Below, one piece after another: positions 9,183-18,020 of a stretch of 64,000 nucleotides of DNA (its first letter is position 1; each line of letters starts with the position of its first letter). The DNA is from PWXP01 sp040772845 (GTDB lineage Bacteria > Planctomycetota > Planctomycetia > Pirellulales > Thermoguttaceae). The stretch lies in the NCBI GenBank assembly GCA_040772845.1, contig JAXGXG010000002.1, positions 124,001 through 188,000 of the forward strand, written 5' to 3'. The position numbers and the translations under genes were made by a program. The notes under the pieces were generated by a model that was not told the DNA's origin, did no database searches, and was given only the letters and a program-made list of their open reading frames with translations.

Positions 9183-9656
9183 ATGGCCCCGCCTCAGGAT
9201 AATGACTCCATTTGTACGAGCGTCGTGAAGCCGCCTGCCGCCAGACTTCCCTCGCATTTGCGGTTGCTGCTTGCGCTTACGGCCGGAGCCCTGGCGGTTC
9301 CCCTTGCAGTCGCCGTCTGGACCGAACCGGATCCGCGCGGTTACGGCACCCATGAACACCTGGGTTTCGCGCCATGTACCTTTCGCGTGCTATTCAACCG
9401 GCCCTGCCCCTCGTGCGGGATGACGACTTCGTGGGCGTGCGTGGCGCATGGTCAACTTTTGCCGGCATTGCGAGCCAATGCCGGCGGCGCGATGCTAGCC
9501 ATGGCAGCACTTCTTGCCGTGCCGTGGCTTGGCGGGTCGGCGGCATTCGGGCGGTGGCTTTTTCGGCCCCCCTCGAGCCCGTCGATCGCTATTGGCGCAA
9601 GTACCTTCGGAATCGTCACGCTGACCCAATGGGTCCTGCGGCTTTTTTTCGCCTGA
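9183..9656 (+). CDS. DUF2752 small membrane protein
   Basis: 157 residues. The diagnostic DUF2752 signature is present: FAPCTFRVLFNRPCPSCGMT, with a cysteine pair next to a GMT(T)SW motif. Three hydrophobic segments can be membrane helices: ~28-47, ~100-118 and ~138-155. The N-terminal 25 residues are polar and likely cytosolic. The start ATG has an AGGA box ten bases upstream. The function of the family is unknown. It sits between ymdB and a lipoprotein gene on the same strand. Confidence 0.85.
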   Translation: MAPPQDNDSICTSVVKPPAARLPSHLRLLLALTAGALAVPLAVAVWTEPDPRGYGTHEHLGFAPCTFRVLFNRPCPSCGMTTSWACVAHGQLLPALRANAGGAMLAMAALLAVPWLGGSAAFGRWLFRPPSSPSIAIGASTFGIVTLTQWVLRLFFA

Positions 9657-9758
9657 CCGCCGGAAGATGGACTTGCTTGGCCAGGCATTTTTGCGTACAG
9701 TACCGCCCAAACGGTCAATTTGCCTTCTCTCGGCCCCCCAATCAGGCAAGGATGTCGC

Positions 9759-10424
9759 ATGGTTCGCCCACTTTCCGGATATCGGTTGTTTTTTGCATGT
9801 AGTTTCGTCATTGGTTCGGTGGCGTTGGCCGCAGGCTGCACGTCGGCACTCACGACGGCAATGTACCTGATGGGCGCAAACGACATTCCGGCGGAATACA
9901 AGGGCCTGAAGGCGAAGAAGATCGCCGTGGTATGCCGTCCGGTTGCGGCGGTCGCCTTCCGCGATACAGGCGTTGCCCACGATCTGGCAACGGAGGTGAA
10001 CCGGCTGCTTGCAAAGAACGTCTCCAAGGTCGAGATGGTCGATCAGCAGAAGGTTGCCGCCTGGCTGGACGAACGGTACGACGGCGACTATTCTTTCCCC
10101 GAGGCCGGCGAGGCGTTCGAGGCGGATATGGTCCTGGGAATCGAGCTGCAAGACTTCGGCCTCCACATGGGCCAGACACTCTACCAAGGGACCGCAAACG
10201 TCCACATTGTGCTCCACGATATGCGGGACGGCCAGCGTGTGGTCTTCGAGCGCGACCTGCCCCAGATCGCGTGGCCGCCCAACGGCGGGATCGAGACCAG
10301 CGAGCGTCAGGAAATCCAGTTCCGCCGCGAGTTCATTCGGGTCGTTGGCGACCGCATCGGGCGGTACTTCTATGCCCACGACCCGGCTTCGAACTTCGCC
10401 CTCGACGCCGCCGCCATGCAGTAA
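9759..10424 (+). CDS. Putative lipoprotein, function unknown
   Basis: 221 residues. A signal peptide ends in a lipobox-like LAAGC with the lipidation cysteine at residue 27. The mature part starts with a hydrophobic patch (TTAMYLMGANDIP), then alternates strands and helices (KKIAVVCRPV, HDLATEVNRLLAKNVSKVEMV). This pattern resembles periplasmic CsgG/LptE-like nucleotide-fold lipoproteins, but I cannot name the family. AAGGA precedes the ATG by six bases, and that decides the start over an upstream ATG at 9720. A strong hairpin terminator follows. Confidence 0.75.
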   Translation: MVRPLSGYRLFFACSFVIGSVALAAGCTSALTTAMYLMGANDIPAEYKGLKAKKIAVVCRPVAAVAFRDTGVAHDLATEVNRLLAKNVSKVEMVDQQKVAAWLDERYDGDYSFPEAGEAFEADMVLGIELQDFGLHMGQTLYQGTANVHIVLHDMRDGQRVVFERDLPQIAWPPNGGIETSERQEIQFRREFIRVVGDRIGRYFYAHDPASNFALDAAAMQ

Positions 10425-10446
10425 ACCGCTGCAAAGCCTCCTCGTG

Positions 10447-10472
10447 AAAAGGCCACCAACTGGTGGCCTTTT
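10447..10472 (+). terminator. Rho-independent terminator after the lipoprotein gene
   Basis: A perfect 12-bp stem with a 2-nt loop, AAAAGGCCACCA / TGGTGGCCTTTT, ends in a T run. It starts 23 bp after the stop codon. It also works on the other strand because the stem begins with four A. Confidence 0.85.
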
Positions 10473-10608
10473 GGCATTGCATCACTGCCCCAAGCGAGTC
10501 GGCCTCATAAGAAACGATCCGGTTCGGCCCGCCACACCACCCCCTCGAAATGAGCTCCGGCCGCCCCACCCGGAGTCGTGTGTTGCAGGATATGCTGGGG
10601 GCTTGCAG

Positions 10609-10638
10609 TTGACACGCATCCGCCGTTTGCGGTAGAGT
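10609..10638 (+). promoter_or_regulatory. Candidate sigma70-type promoter for the hydrolase-like/TPR pair
   Basis: TTGACA at 10609-10614 and TAGAGT at 10633-10638 are separated by 18 bp. They lie downstream of the terminator at 10447 and about 80 bp before the next ATG. A consensus -35 with a fair -10 is unusual enough here to note. There is no experimental support. Confidence 0.4.
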
Positions 10639-10719
10639 CGGGGGCATCGTGTGCGCCGGGTACTCGGCCTGGTATCGTCTTGTTGGCTGTCATCTTCAGG
10701 ATTCTGCAAGTTCGCCGTT

Positions 10720-11484
10720 ATGGACCGCTCTTTCTTCTCGACTCTTTCCGCTCCGCAATCGCCTCCCCGCGAGGCCTTTTCGATCGAGTCCGGCGTTTAC
10801 TCCGAGCCGTGCGGTGATTCGGCTCATGCGGTGTTTGCCCCGATGCATTACGAACCGGGATATGCGTACCCGCTGATCGTATGGCTGCACGGCGCCGGCA
10901 ATGACGAACGGCAATTGCTGCGGGTGATGCCCCTGGTGAGTATGAGAAACTACGTCGCCATTGCGCCCCGGGGAACCGTTTGCCAGCAAGAGAGGGCGGA
11001 CGGCGTTCCTGCCTACGGCTGGCAGCAGACCGACCGGCATATCGCCTTGGCCGAACGCCAGGTCTTCGACTGTATCGAGTTGGCGTGTGCAAAGTATCAC
11101 ATCCACCCAGACCGCGTGTTCCTTGCCGGTTTTGACTCGGGCGGGACCATGGCGCTGCGGATTGCCTTGTCCCATCCGCGGTGGTTCCGAGGCATCGTCT
11201 CGCTTGGCGGTCCCCTCCCTACCGGACGCACTCCGTTGGGAAGCCTGATGGACGCACGCCGGCTACCCGTGTTGCTTGCTGCCGGCCAACACAGCACAAG
11301 CTATCGTCCGGAATCCGTGTGCAGCGATCTGCGCCTGTTGCATACCGCCGGGATGTTCATCACGCTACGCCAGTATCCGTGCGGGCAGGAGGTTTGCCCG
11401 CAAATGCTTGTGGATCTCGATCGCTGGACGATCGAACAAATCACCAATCCGCGGCCACACGGGGCGGATTCCCATGCCAAGTGA
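10720..11484 (+). CDS. Alpha/beta-hydrolase-fold protein (phospholipase/carboxylesterase-like), triad not conserved
   Basis: 254 residues. The fold is readable from YPLIVWLHGAGNDERQLL (oxyanion-hole strand), YVAIAPRGT, HPDRVFLAGFDSGGTMALR (nucleophile elbow) and RGIVSLGGPLP. In active carboxylesterases the elbow is GFSQGG; here Asp stands at the serine position. The usual late GHE histidine region reads PCGQEVCPQML with Gln, and the acid position (AAGQHSTSY) has no Asp. It may therefore be a non-catalytic hydrolase-like protein, or one using other residues. The start is the ATG before MDRSFFS; a GTG at 10651 is possible but less likely. The next gene overlaps its 3' end by 11 bp. Confidence 0.75.
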   Translation: MDRSFFSTLSAPQSPPREAFSIESGVYSEPCGDSAHAVFAPMHYEPGYAYPLIVWLHGAGNDERQLLRVMPLVSMRNYVAIAPRGTVCQQERADGVPAYGWQQTDRHIALAERQVFDCIELACAKYHIHPDRVFLAGFDSGGTMALRIALSHPRWFRGIVSLGGPLPTGRTPLGSLMDARRLPVLLAAGQHSTSYRPESVCSDLRLLHTAGMFITLRQYPCGQEVCPQMLVDLDRWTIEQITNPRPHGADSHAK

Positions 11485-12457
11485 TCCTGTGCATCCAGCC
11501 TGCCGGACGAGCGTACCCGAGCCGGAGCTTGGCCGGGGCCTTCGAGGTCATCCGCGGCACGTTGTTGGTGGGCTGGAGGTTCTGTGCTTTCTGTCAGTTG
11601 TGTTTCTTGCAGGCTGCCAGTTCCCCGGGCGAGAAGGCCCGGTGCCCGAATCGCTTGCGATGACCCGACAGCTTACCCAGCAGGGAGTCGCAGCCTTGGA
11701 GCGAGGCGATCCTCGCCAGGCGACCGCTGCGTTGGCGGAGGCCGTGCGTATCAGCCCCGTCGATCCCGACGCACGGCGCCACTTCGCCGAGTCGCTGTGG
11801 CGGTCCGGCGACCGTGAGCAGGCGGTTGCCCACATGAATGAGGCCATGCGTCTGACCCCGGAGGACGCGACGGTGCGTGTCCGTCTGGCGGAGATGCAGC
11901 TCGCCCTGGGCAATGTCGAGGCCGCTGCGAAGAACGCCGCCGATGCGATTGACCGGAATCCGAAGTTGGCGGCTGCCTGGATGGCGCGCGCTCGAGTCAT
12001 GCGCGCCCAAGGCCAGCCGCGCCGAGCCCTGGCCGACTGCCACCGTGCACTCAGCCTCACCCCCGACGACCGCGATCTGCTTCTGATGACCGCGGAACTC
12101 TACCGGCAGTTGAACCAACCACAGCGCGCGTTAGGAACCCTGCATGCCCTGGCCGACACCTACGGACCGGGCGAAGAGCCGGTGGACGTTCTGGTTCTTG
12201 AAGGATTCGCGTACGTCGCCTTGGGGCGTTACGACGACGCGGTTCGCGCGTACCACGGAGCCCTGGCCCTCAAGCCGGATTCACCCGAGGTGCTTTACCA
12301 TCTGGCTCAGGCTCAATGGCGGGCAGGCAGGTCGGACGATGCCGCCCGTGCTGCGCGCCAAGCCCTTGCATTGCAGCCGGGCCACCAGGAGAGTCTTGCC
12401 ATCCTCCAGCAAATCGAAATTGCGGCCGCCGCCGACGGCAACGTGCAACGGCGATAG
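11474..12457 (+). CDS. Tetratricopeptide-repeat lipoprotein
   Basis: 327 residues. An unusually long N-region precedes a hydrophobic segment ending FLAGC, with the lipidation cysteine at ~48. About seven TPR units follow from residue 60 onward, for example the units starting LTQQGVAALERGDPRQATAA and KLAAAWMARARVMRAQGQP, and the one containing AYVALGRYDDAVRAYHGALA. These are protein-interaction scaffolds, here probably anchored to a membrane facing the periplasm. The ATG lies inside the end of the preceding gene (11-bp overlap), which suggests translational coupling. No partner is indicated by the sequence. Confidence 0.85.
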   Translation: MPSDPVHPACRTSVPEPELGRGLRGHPRHVVGGLEVLCFLSVVFLAGCQFPGREGPVPESLAMTRQLTQQGVAALERGDPRQATAALAEAVRISPVDPDARRHFAESLWRSGDREQAVAHMNEAMRLTPEDATVRVRLAEMQLALGNVEAAAKNAADAIDRNPKLAAAWMARARVMRAQGQPRRALADCHRALSLTPDDRDLLLMTAELYRQLNQPQRALGTLHALADTYGPGEEPVDVLVLEGFAYVALGRYDDAVRAYHGALALKPDSPEVLYHLAQAQWRAGRSDDAARAARQALALQPGHQESLAILQQIEIAAAADGNVQRR

Positions 12458-12476
12458 AAGCATCACCGAGAACGAG

Positions 12477-13658
12477 ATGACGTCTCCTCTGAATCCCAGC
12501 CGTCGCGGCGCCTCTGCTGGCCGAAAACGCGTCCTGCTGGCATTGGCCTACTACGAGCATCGCATGCACCTGGGCGCGGCCCGATACGCACGCGAGGCCA
12601 ACTGGATTCTCGACACGCGCATGGCCCACTACGGCGCACTGCCGGACGATTGGGAAGGAGACGGCATTCTCACCTTGGCCCTGCCCAATCGCCCCGACCT
12701 GACACGATGCCTGCGAAAAACACACGTGCCCATCGTCACACTGACGGCCGACGTCGAGAAGCTCAACGCCGCCCGGGTCCTGTTGGACAACTTCCAGATG
12801 GGACAACTGGCCGCGGAGCATCTCCTTCAGCGCGGCTTTCGGAATCTGGCCTTCTTCAAATGCACGGACTATTCCGACGTCCGCGGTCGGGAAGCCGGGT
12901 TCGCAGCCGCCGTGCATGCCGCCGGGCTGGACTACGCGCAGCTCGACTGGCACGCAGCCGCCCAGAAGAACGTGCGCTATTCCATGGTGGCCTGGCTGTA
13001 TCGCCAGTTGAAGAAACAGCCGAAACCGTTGGGAGTCATGGCGCAAAGCGACCACAGGGCTTACTCGGTCATCAACGCCTGCGAGGCCGCCGGACTGCCA
13101 ATCCCCGAGCAGGTGGCCGTGGTCGGAGTGGACAACGACCCCTACACCTGCGAGTTCGCGCCCGTGCCCATCACCAGCGTGGACAGCAATCGTGCGGAAT
13201 TGGCCTACCGCGGGTGCAGACTGCTCGATCGTCTGATGGAGGGCGAAGCGGCGCCAAGCCAGCCGCTTGTCGTACCACCCATCGGGTTGGTTGTCCGCCG
13301 CAGCAGCGATACCCTTGCCATCGAGGATCCCGAGGTGGCGAAGGCCGTGACCTTCATCTGGCAGAATTACGGCCAACGCATTGGCGTCGCCGATGTCGTC
13401 GCCAGTACCTTGGCAAGCCGTTGTGCCCTCTACAAAGCGTTCAAGCATTACGTCGGCCGGACCATCCGCGAAGAGCTGGAGCGCAAGCGGATCGAGCACG
13501 CCCGGCGACTTCTCTTGACCACTTCGGACAAAGTGCATCGCATTGCTCGTCAATGCGGGTTTGCCAGTGGCGAGCAATTCTGCCGTGCTTTCGCGCGTGT
13601 CACCGGAAGCACGCCCAGCGACTATCGCGTGGCGAATACGAAAGCGCAGGCGTTTTAG
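12477..13658 (+). CDS. XylR-type transcriptional regulator (LacI-like sensor plus AraC DNA-binding domain)
   Basis: 393 residues. Residues ~15-275 form a periplasmic-binding-protein-like sugar sensor (RVLLALAYYEHRMHLGAARY at the start; VAVVGVDNDPYTCEFAPVPI, ending ITSVDSNRAE). Residues ~290-385 are a double helix-turn-helix AraC domain (ASRCALYKAFKHYVGRTIRE; VHRIARQCGFASGEQFCRAF; TGSTPSDYR). Homologues respond to xylose-type sugars and act on neighbouring operons. It ends with a terminator overlapping its stop codon, so the sugar-related genes at 13.8-23.6 kb form a separate transcript that it may control. It starts at the ATG after a GAGA box. Confidence 0.88.
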   Translation: MTSPLNPSRRGASAGRKRVLLALAYYEHRMHLGAARYAREANWILDTRMAHYGALPDDWEGDGILTLALPNRPDLTRCLRKTHVPIVTLTADVEKLNAARVLLDNFQMGQLAAEHLLQRGFRNLAFFKCTDYSDVRGREAGFAAAVHAAGLDYAQLDWHAAAQKNVRYSMVAWLYRQLKKQPKPLGVMAQSDHRAYSVINACEAAGLPIPEQVAVVGVDNDPYTCEFAPVPITSVDSNRAELAYRGCRLLDRLMEGEAAPSQPLVVPPIGLVVRRSSDTLAIEDPEVAKAVTFIWQNYGQRIGVADVVASTLASRCALYKAFKHYVGRTIREELERKRIEHARRLLLTTSDKVHRIARQCGFASGEQFCRAFARVTGSTPSDYRVANTKAQAF

Positions 13659-13668
13659 ACAAAACGCC
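13649..13668 (+). terminator. Hairpin terminator overlapping the XylR stop codon
   Basis: A perfect 8-bp stem GGCGTTTT / AAAACGCC around AGAC. The TAG stop of the regulator gene lies inside the stem-loop. A second palindrome (AAACGCCGGCGTTT) overlaps its right side. This separates the regulator transcript from the downstream cluster. Confidence 0.6.
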
Positions 13669-13799
13669 GGCGTTTCCGTTCGCGTTCTCTGTCGCCTCCA
13701 GCTAGGATAGAGTCTGTGCCTTTGTGCGGTTCTACGGTCAGAGTTGTCGTGTTGCTCCCGCAGACCGACCTTGATCCCTTATCCAAAGGAACCAATGCC

Positions 13800-16385
13800 A
13801 TGAAATGCTTTGCATCGCGTTCCGGTTGGCAAGTGTTCTTCTCGGCTTTCGTATCGGTTCTTACATTGTCTGGAGCCAACTGGGCATATCCAGACGACGG
13901 CGCCTGGATTGCCACAACGGCCGGGGCCTGGTCCGATTCGGCAAACTGGCAGGATGGCCTGGTTGCCGGCGGTGCAGGTTTCACCGCTACGTTCGCGGTT
14001 GACATGCCGGCCACTGGAATCCCCGTGACTGTCGACGCCTCTCAGACCATCGGGAACCTGACGTTCGGTGATCTTGATCCGTCAACCGGCGGAGACTGGA
14101 CTCTGTCCGGGACGGGCCCGCTCACACTCGCCGGCACGACGCCAACCATCACGGTCGACTCGCTGGCCTCAGGGGCCACGGCAGTTCTGAGTACGGTTGT
14201 GGCTGGCACCCAAGGTTTGACCAAACTTGGCGGCGGAACACTCACACTCGCCGCAGCAAACACCTACACCGGGAACACGACGGTCAGCGCCGGCCAGGTT
14301 ACGGTTACTGGTTCGATCACGGGGACGGCCGGCGGTTCAAGGTTCATGATCGGCAATGGCTCGGGTACAAATGGAGCCATGCTGTTTGACATGGGAGCCG
14401 CAACCGCCTCCACATTCTACGGCGATGGTTACGGCAATTCCTGCGATATTGGCGTTAGCGGGGGAACCGGTTCGCTGACACTCACCTCCGGCGCCATCAA
14501 CGTTGGCACACGGACCAGCGGCAGCCTCGGCAGTATCAGGCTGGGCGTCAACGGTACCGCGACAGGAACGCTCATCGTCAACGGCGGTACGCTCAATGTC
14601 CCGGGCCGCATCCTCATGGCTGCCAACCACGGCGGCGCTGTTGCTACGCTAACGATCAACGATGGCGAGGTCAACCTGGGAACCGCCGGTTCGGGAGCAT
14701 ACGGCGATCCCGGTTTGGGGCTGCTTTGGACCGGCGGCGGAACGTCGACCATCAACCTCAACGGCGGCGCGCTTGCATTGTACAGCTTTCGCAGTATCTC
14801 GGCCGGTACGGTCAACGTGAACCTCAACGGCGGCGCCATCAGAGCCCAAAACCACAATGCCACCTTCGTGGCCGTGCCTGGCACATTCAATATGAACGTT
14901 CAGAGTGGCGGTGCGATCTTCGACACGGCAGGCTACAGCATCACACTCGATCGAGCACTGCTACACGACACCGCACTCGGAACGGCCGCCGACGGAGGTC
15001 TGACCAAGCGCGGCGGCGGAACACTCACACTCGCCGCAGCAAACACCTACACCGGGAACACGACGGTCAGCGCCGGCCAGGTTACGGTTACTGGTTCGAT
15101 CACAGGGACTGCCAGCGGTTCAAGGTTCATGATCGGCAATGGCTCGGGTACAAATGGAGCCATGCTGTTTGACATGGGAGCCGCAACCGCCTCCACATTC
15201 TACGGCGATGGTTACGGCAATTCCTGCGATATTGGCGTTAACGGGGGAACCGGTTCGCTGACACTCACCTCCGGCGCCATCAACATTGGCGCGCGCACCA
15301 GCGGCAGCCTCGGCAGTATCAGGCTGGGCGTCAACGGTACCGCGACAGGAACGCTCATCGTCAACGACGGTACGCTCAATGTCCCGGGCCGCATCCTCAT
15401 GGCTGCCAACAGTGCTGGTACTGTCGCCACGCTGACCGTCAACGATGGCGAGGTCAACCTGGGAACCGCCGGTTCCGGAGCCTACGGCGACCCAGGGCGG
15501 GGCCTGCTCTGGACCGGAGCCGGGACCTCCACCATCAACCTCAACGGCGGCGCGCTTGCGATGTACGGATTCCATGGCGGTAGCGGCACGGCCAACGTCA
15601 ATTTCGATGGTGGAATACTCCGAGCCCAGAACAACAACGCGACCTTCGTCACCACCTCGGGCGCGTTCACTATGAGCGTCAGGGCCGGCGGAGCCGTTTT
15701 CGACACCGCCGGGTACGACATCACGCTCGGCCGGGCGCTTGGACACGACCTGACCCTCGGCGTTACGCCCGACGGCGGACTTGTGAAGACTGGCGCCGGC
15801 GCGCTCACCCTTACTGCTGCCAACACGTACACGGGAGCCACGACCGTCAATGCTGGTGCGCTCCTGGTCAACGGGGCACTTTCTACCAGTAGCGCCGTGA
15901 CGGTCTACCACACGGCAACACTGGGTGGAACAGGTACGGTCGGCGGCAACGTGTCGGTTCTCGAAGGAGGATCGCTTGCCCCCGGAACCAGCGTTGGCAC
16001 ACTCAATGTTACGGGCGACCTGAGCTTCGAGACCGGCGCGTTCTTCGACGTCGAAATCCTGGGGCTTGGCGATGCCGATCGGGTGATGATGGATGGCGGA
16101 CTGCTCACACCGGGCGAAGCCACGATTCGCGTCAGCCTCGGGTACAGCCCCGAAGTAGGTGATTCCTGGACCATCCTCGACGGCGAAGGCTCCAGAGACG
16201 GCATTTTCAACGAAGCGGTCACCATGCTCAGCGGCGGCGAACTGCTTGACGGATGGAAATGGCTGGAAGCGAGCTACGGCAGTTCCGTCGTCCTGACCGT
16301 CGTCCCCGAACCGGGAACCTGGCTGCTGGCGCTGTTTACCGCAACCTGTGGACTGCTGATCCGTAGACGAAGAACCCATAACTAG
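13800..16385 (+). CDS. Surface protein with autotransporter-associated beta-strand repeats and PEP-CTERM anchor
   Basis: 861 residues. A signal peptide ends near ANWAYPDDG. The body is made of beta-strand repeats of the autotransporter-associated type (LTKLGGGTLTLAAANTYTGN and similar units starting LVKTGAGALTLTAANTYTGA), rich in Gly/Thr/Asn and almost free of Cys. The C-terminus is a PEP-CTERM sorting signal: VVPEPGTW, a hydrophobic stretch, then RRRRTHN. It is expected to be exported and processed by exosortase. Residues ~144-404 and ~405-665 are a recent tandem duplication. AAAGGA lies 10 bases before the start. A DUF1559 gene follows on the same strand. Confidence 0.9.
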   Translation: MKCFASRSGWQVFFSAFVSVLTLSGANWAYPDDGAWIATTAGAWSDSANWQDGLVAGGAGFTATFAVDMPATGIPVTVDASQTIGNLTFGDLDPSTGGDWTLSGTGPLTLAGTTPTITVDSLASGATAVLSTVVAGTQGLTKLGGGTLTLAAANTYTGNTTVSAGQVTVTGSITGTAGGSRFMIGNGSGTNGAMLFDMGAATASTFYGDGYGNSCDIGVSGGTGSLTLTSGAINVGTRTSGSLGSIRLGVNGTATGTLIVNGGTLNVPGRILMAANHGGAVATLTINDGEVNLGTAGSGAYGDPGLGLLWTGGGTSTINLNGGALALYSFRSISAGTVNVNLNGGAIRAQNHNATFVAVPGTFNMNVQSGGAIFDTAGYSITLDRALLHDTALGTAADGGLTKRGGGTLTLAAANTYTGNTTVSAGQVTVTGSITGTASGSRFMIGNGSGTNGAMLFDMGAATASTFYGDGYGNSCDIGVNGGTGSLTLTSGAINIGARTSGSLGSIRLGVNGTATGTLIVNDGTLNVPGRILMAANSAGTVATLTVNDGEVNLGTAGSGAYGDPGRGLLWTGAGTSTINLNGGALAMYGFHGGSGTANVNFDGGILRAQNNNATFVTTSGAFTMSVRAGGAVFDTAGYDITLGRALGHDLTLGVTPDGGLVKTGAGALTLTAANTYTGATTVNAGALLVNGALSTSSAVTVYHTATLGGTGTVGGNVSVLEGGSLAPGTSVGTLNVTGDLSFETGAFFDVEILGLGDADRVMMDGGLLTPGEATIRVSLGYSPEVGDSWTILDGEGSRDGIFNEAVTMLSGGELLDGWKWLEASYGSSVVLTVVPEPGTWLLALFTATCGLLIRRRRTHN
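14229..15794 (+). repeat. 783-bp in-frame tandem duplication inside the beta-repeat gene
   Basis: Two 783-bp (261-codon) units, 14229-15011 and 15012-15794, lie head to tail. The first ~400 bp of the units are nearly identical (shared block GGCGGCGGAACACTCACACT and what follows); the last third has diverged. The reading frame is kept. Confidence 0.92.
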
Positions 16386-16469
16386 ACACCCACGTACGAG
16401 CTATCGGAAAGACCGAGGATGGAAGAGAAAGCCGCAACGGATCCAAGACATTGAGCCACGGAGTGACCG

Positions 16470-17444
16470 ATGATTACGAACAAGGAAGACGCGAGCAACG
16501 GGAGATTCCATACCGGGTTCACCCTGGTGGAACTGCTCGTGGTAATCACCATTATCGGCATCCTCATTTCGCTGTTGCTGCCTGCGGTCCAAAGCGCCCG
16601 GGAGGCGGCGCGCCGGTTGCAGTGTTCGAACCACCTGAAGCAACTCGCCCTGGCGCTGCACAACTACCACGTCGCTCATCGCGAGTTCCCGATCGGGCAG
16701 TTCGTCTATATCGACGCCCATGCCCCCGACGGCTGGCTGCGTCAAAGCTGGTTCTACGCCGTGCTGCCCTTCCTGGAGCAGCAGGCGCTTGCCGATACAT
16801 ACCAGAAGCACATGGATGCTTCCCCTCGCAGTGGCTCATACTCGTACGCGAACATGCCGGACAAGGCAGTCGTCGTCTCCGGTTTCATGTGCCCCTCCGA
16901 CGGCGCCAACCCGAAGGTCCATAACGGATCGAGTACCAGCAACCAGCAGGGATTCCACGGCAATTACGTCTTGAACGGAGGAAACACCTTTTTCAACGAA
17001 GGCGGCCACACGAACAGCACGAAACTCAACGGCCTGTTCCAGGTCCTGTCCGGCGTGCGAATCGACGACATCCGTGACGGCGCCTCCAACACCCTGCTGG
17101 CCAGCGAGCTGATTCTCGTGCCGGATGGCGCCGTCGGTACCGGGCAGGAAGACGTTCGCGGACGCTATCACAACGTGCGTCACGCCGGGGCATTGTTCAG
17201 CACGCGTTACCCGCCGAATACATCCGAGCCCGACCGCCACAATTACTGCATCAACAACATCAAGGAGGCTCCTTGCACCTATACCGGCACCAACGTTATC
17301 GTGTCGGCCCGAAGCTATCACTCGGGTGGAGTGAATACGGCCCTGGCCGATGGCTCTGTCCGATTCGTTTCGAACTCAATTGATGCAACCTTGTTCCAGA
17401 AGCTGGGAACACGCGCCGGCAACGAGGTTGTGGAGAACTTCTGA
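16470..17444 (+). CDS. DUF1559 pilin-like protein
   Basis: 324 residues. The N-terminal methylation motif GFTLVELLVVITIIGILISL begins at residue 16, followed by the DUF1559 hallmark LLPAVQSAREAARRLQCSNH and LALALHNYH. The C-terminal part has the family block INTALADGSVRFV-like (here VNTALADGSVRFVSNSIDAT). Such proteins are processed by prepilin peptidase and are greatly expanded in planctomycetes; their role is unclear. GGAG lies nine bases before the ATG. The next gene starts 4 bp after the stop, so they form a pair. Confidence 0.95.
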   Translation: MITNKEDASNGRFHTGFTLVELLVVITIIGILISLLLPAVQSAREAARRLQCSNHLKQLALALHNYHVAHREFPIGQFVYIDAHAPDGWLRQSWFYAVLPFLEQQALADTYQKHMDASPRSGSYSYANMPDKAVVVSGFMCPSDGANPKVHNGSSTSNQQGFHGNYVLNGGNTFFNEGGHTNSTKLNGLFQVLSGVRIDDIRDGASNTLLASELILVPDGAVGTGQEDVRGRYHNVRHAGALFSTRYPPNTSEPDRHNYCINNIKEAPCTYTGTNVIVSARSYHSGGVNTALADGSVRFVSNSIDATLFQKLGTRAGNEVVENF

Positions 17445-17448
17445 AACC

Positions 17449-17895
17449 ATGCACCCCCAAACGGCCTCCCTCCGATTACCACTGTCCTGTCCCAGCCACA
17501 TGGCCATGGGCATGCTGCTGATATCGCTATGCGCGCTGCTCTGCGGCTGTGGCGACGGGAAGTGTCCAGTATCGGGAACGGTCCGTTTCGATGGAGCCCC
17601 GGTAGCCGACGGGACGATCAGTTTCGTCCCCGATGATCCGTCCCTGCCACCCGACGCAGGCACGATCGAGGACGGCCAGTTCTACCTGCTGGTCGAGCCG
17701 GGCCCCAAACGGGTCGAAATCCGGGCCTCCCGTCCCGTGCGGGGAAATCGCCCGGACGACCCTGACTTCGCAAACCTGCGAGAAGACTACATCCCCTCGC
17801 AGTACAACACGAACACCGAGCTTCGCGAACAGATCGTAGCAAGCGGAAAGAACGAGTTCACCTACGACCTGTCGCCCAGCGGAACGGGGCAATGA
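17449..17895 (+). CDS. Transthyretin-like (carboxypeptidase-regulatory-type) lipoprotein
   Basis: 148 residues. A signal sequence ends CALLCGC, with the lipidation cysteine at ~34. The mature domain is a small beta sandwich: CPVSGTVRFDGAPVADGTIS, then FVPDD, VEPGPKRVEIRASRP, IPSQYNTNTELREQIV. This pattern is very common beside DUF1559 genes in planctomycetes. A paralogue lies at 36870-37265, also next to an HzsA-like gene. Role unknown; probably a cell-surface or periplasmic beta domain. Confidence 0.85.
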   Translation: MHPQTASLRLPLSCPSHMAMGMLLISLCALLCGCGDGKCPVSGTVRFDGAPVADGTISFVPDDPSLPPDAGTIEDGQFYLLVEPGPKRVEIRASRPVRGNRPDDPDFANLREDYIPSQYNTNTELREQIVASGKNEFTYDLSPSGTGQ

Positions 17896-18020
17896 CGGGG
17901 GGGATGAAGGCCACCGCAGGCGGCTTGACGCTGGACAGTAGCGAGACGTTCAATTAACTTGGAAAGGACTGGTCCCTCGGCCCGATCCTGGGAGTGGAAT
18001 TTCAGGAGGAGTTCCTCGCA

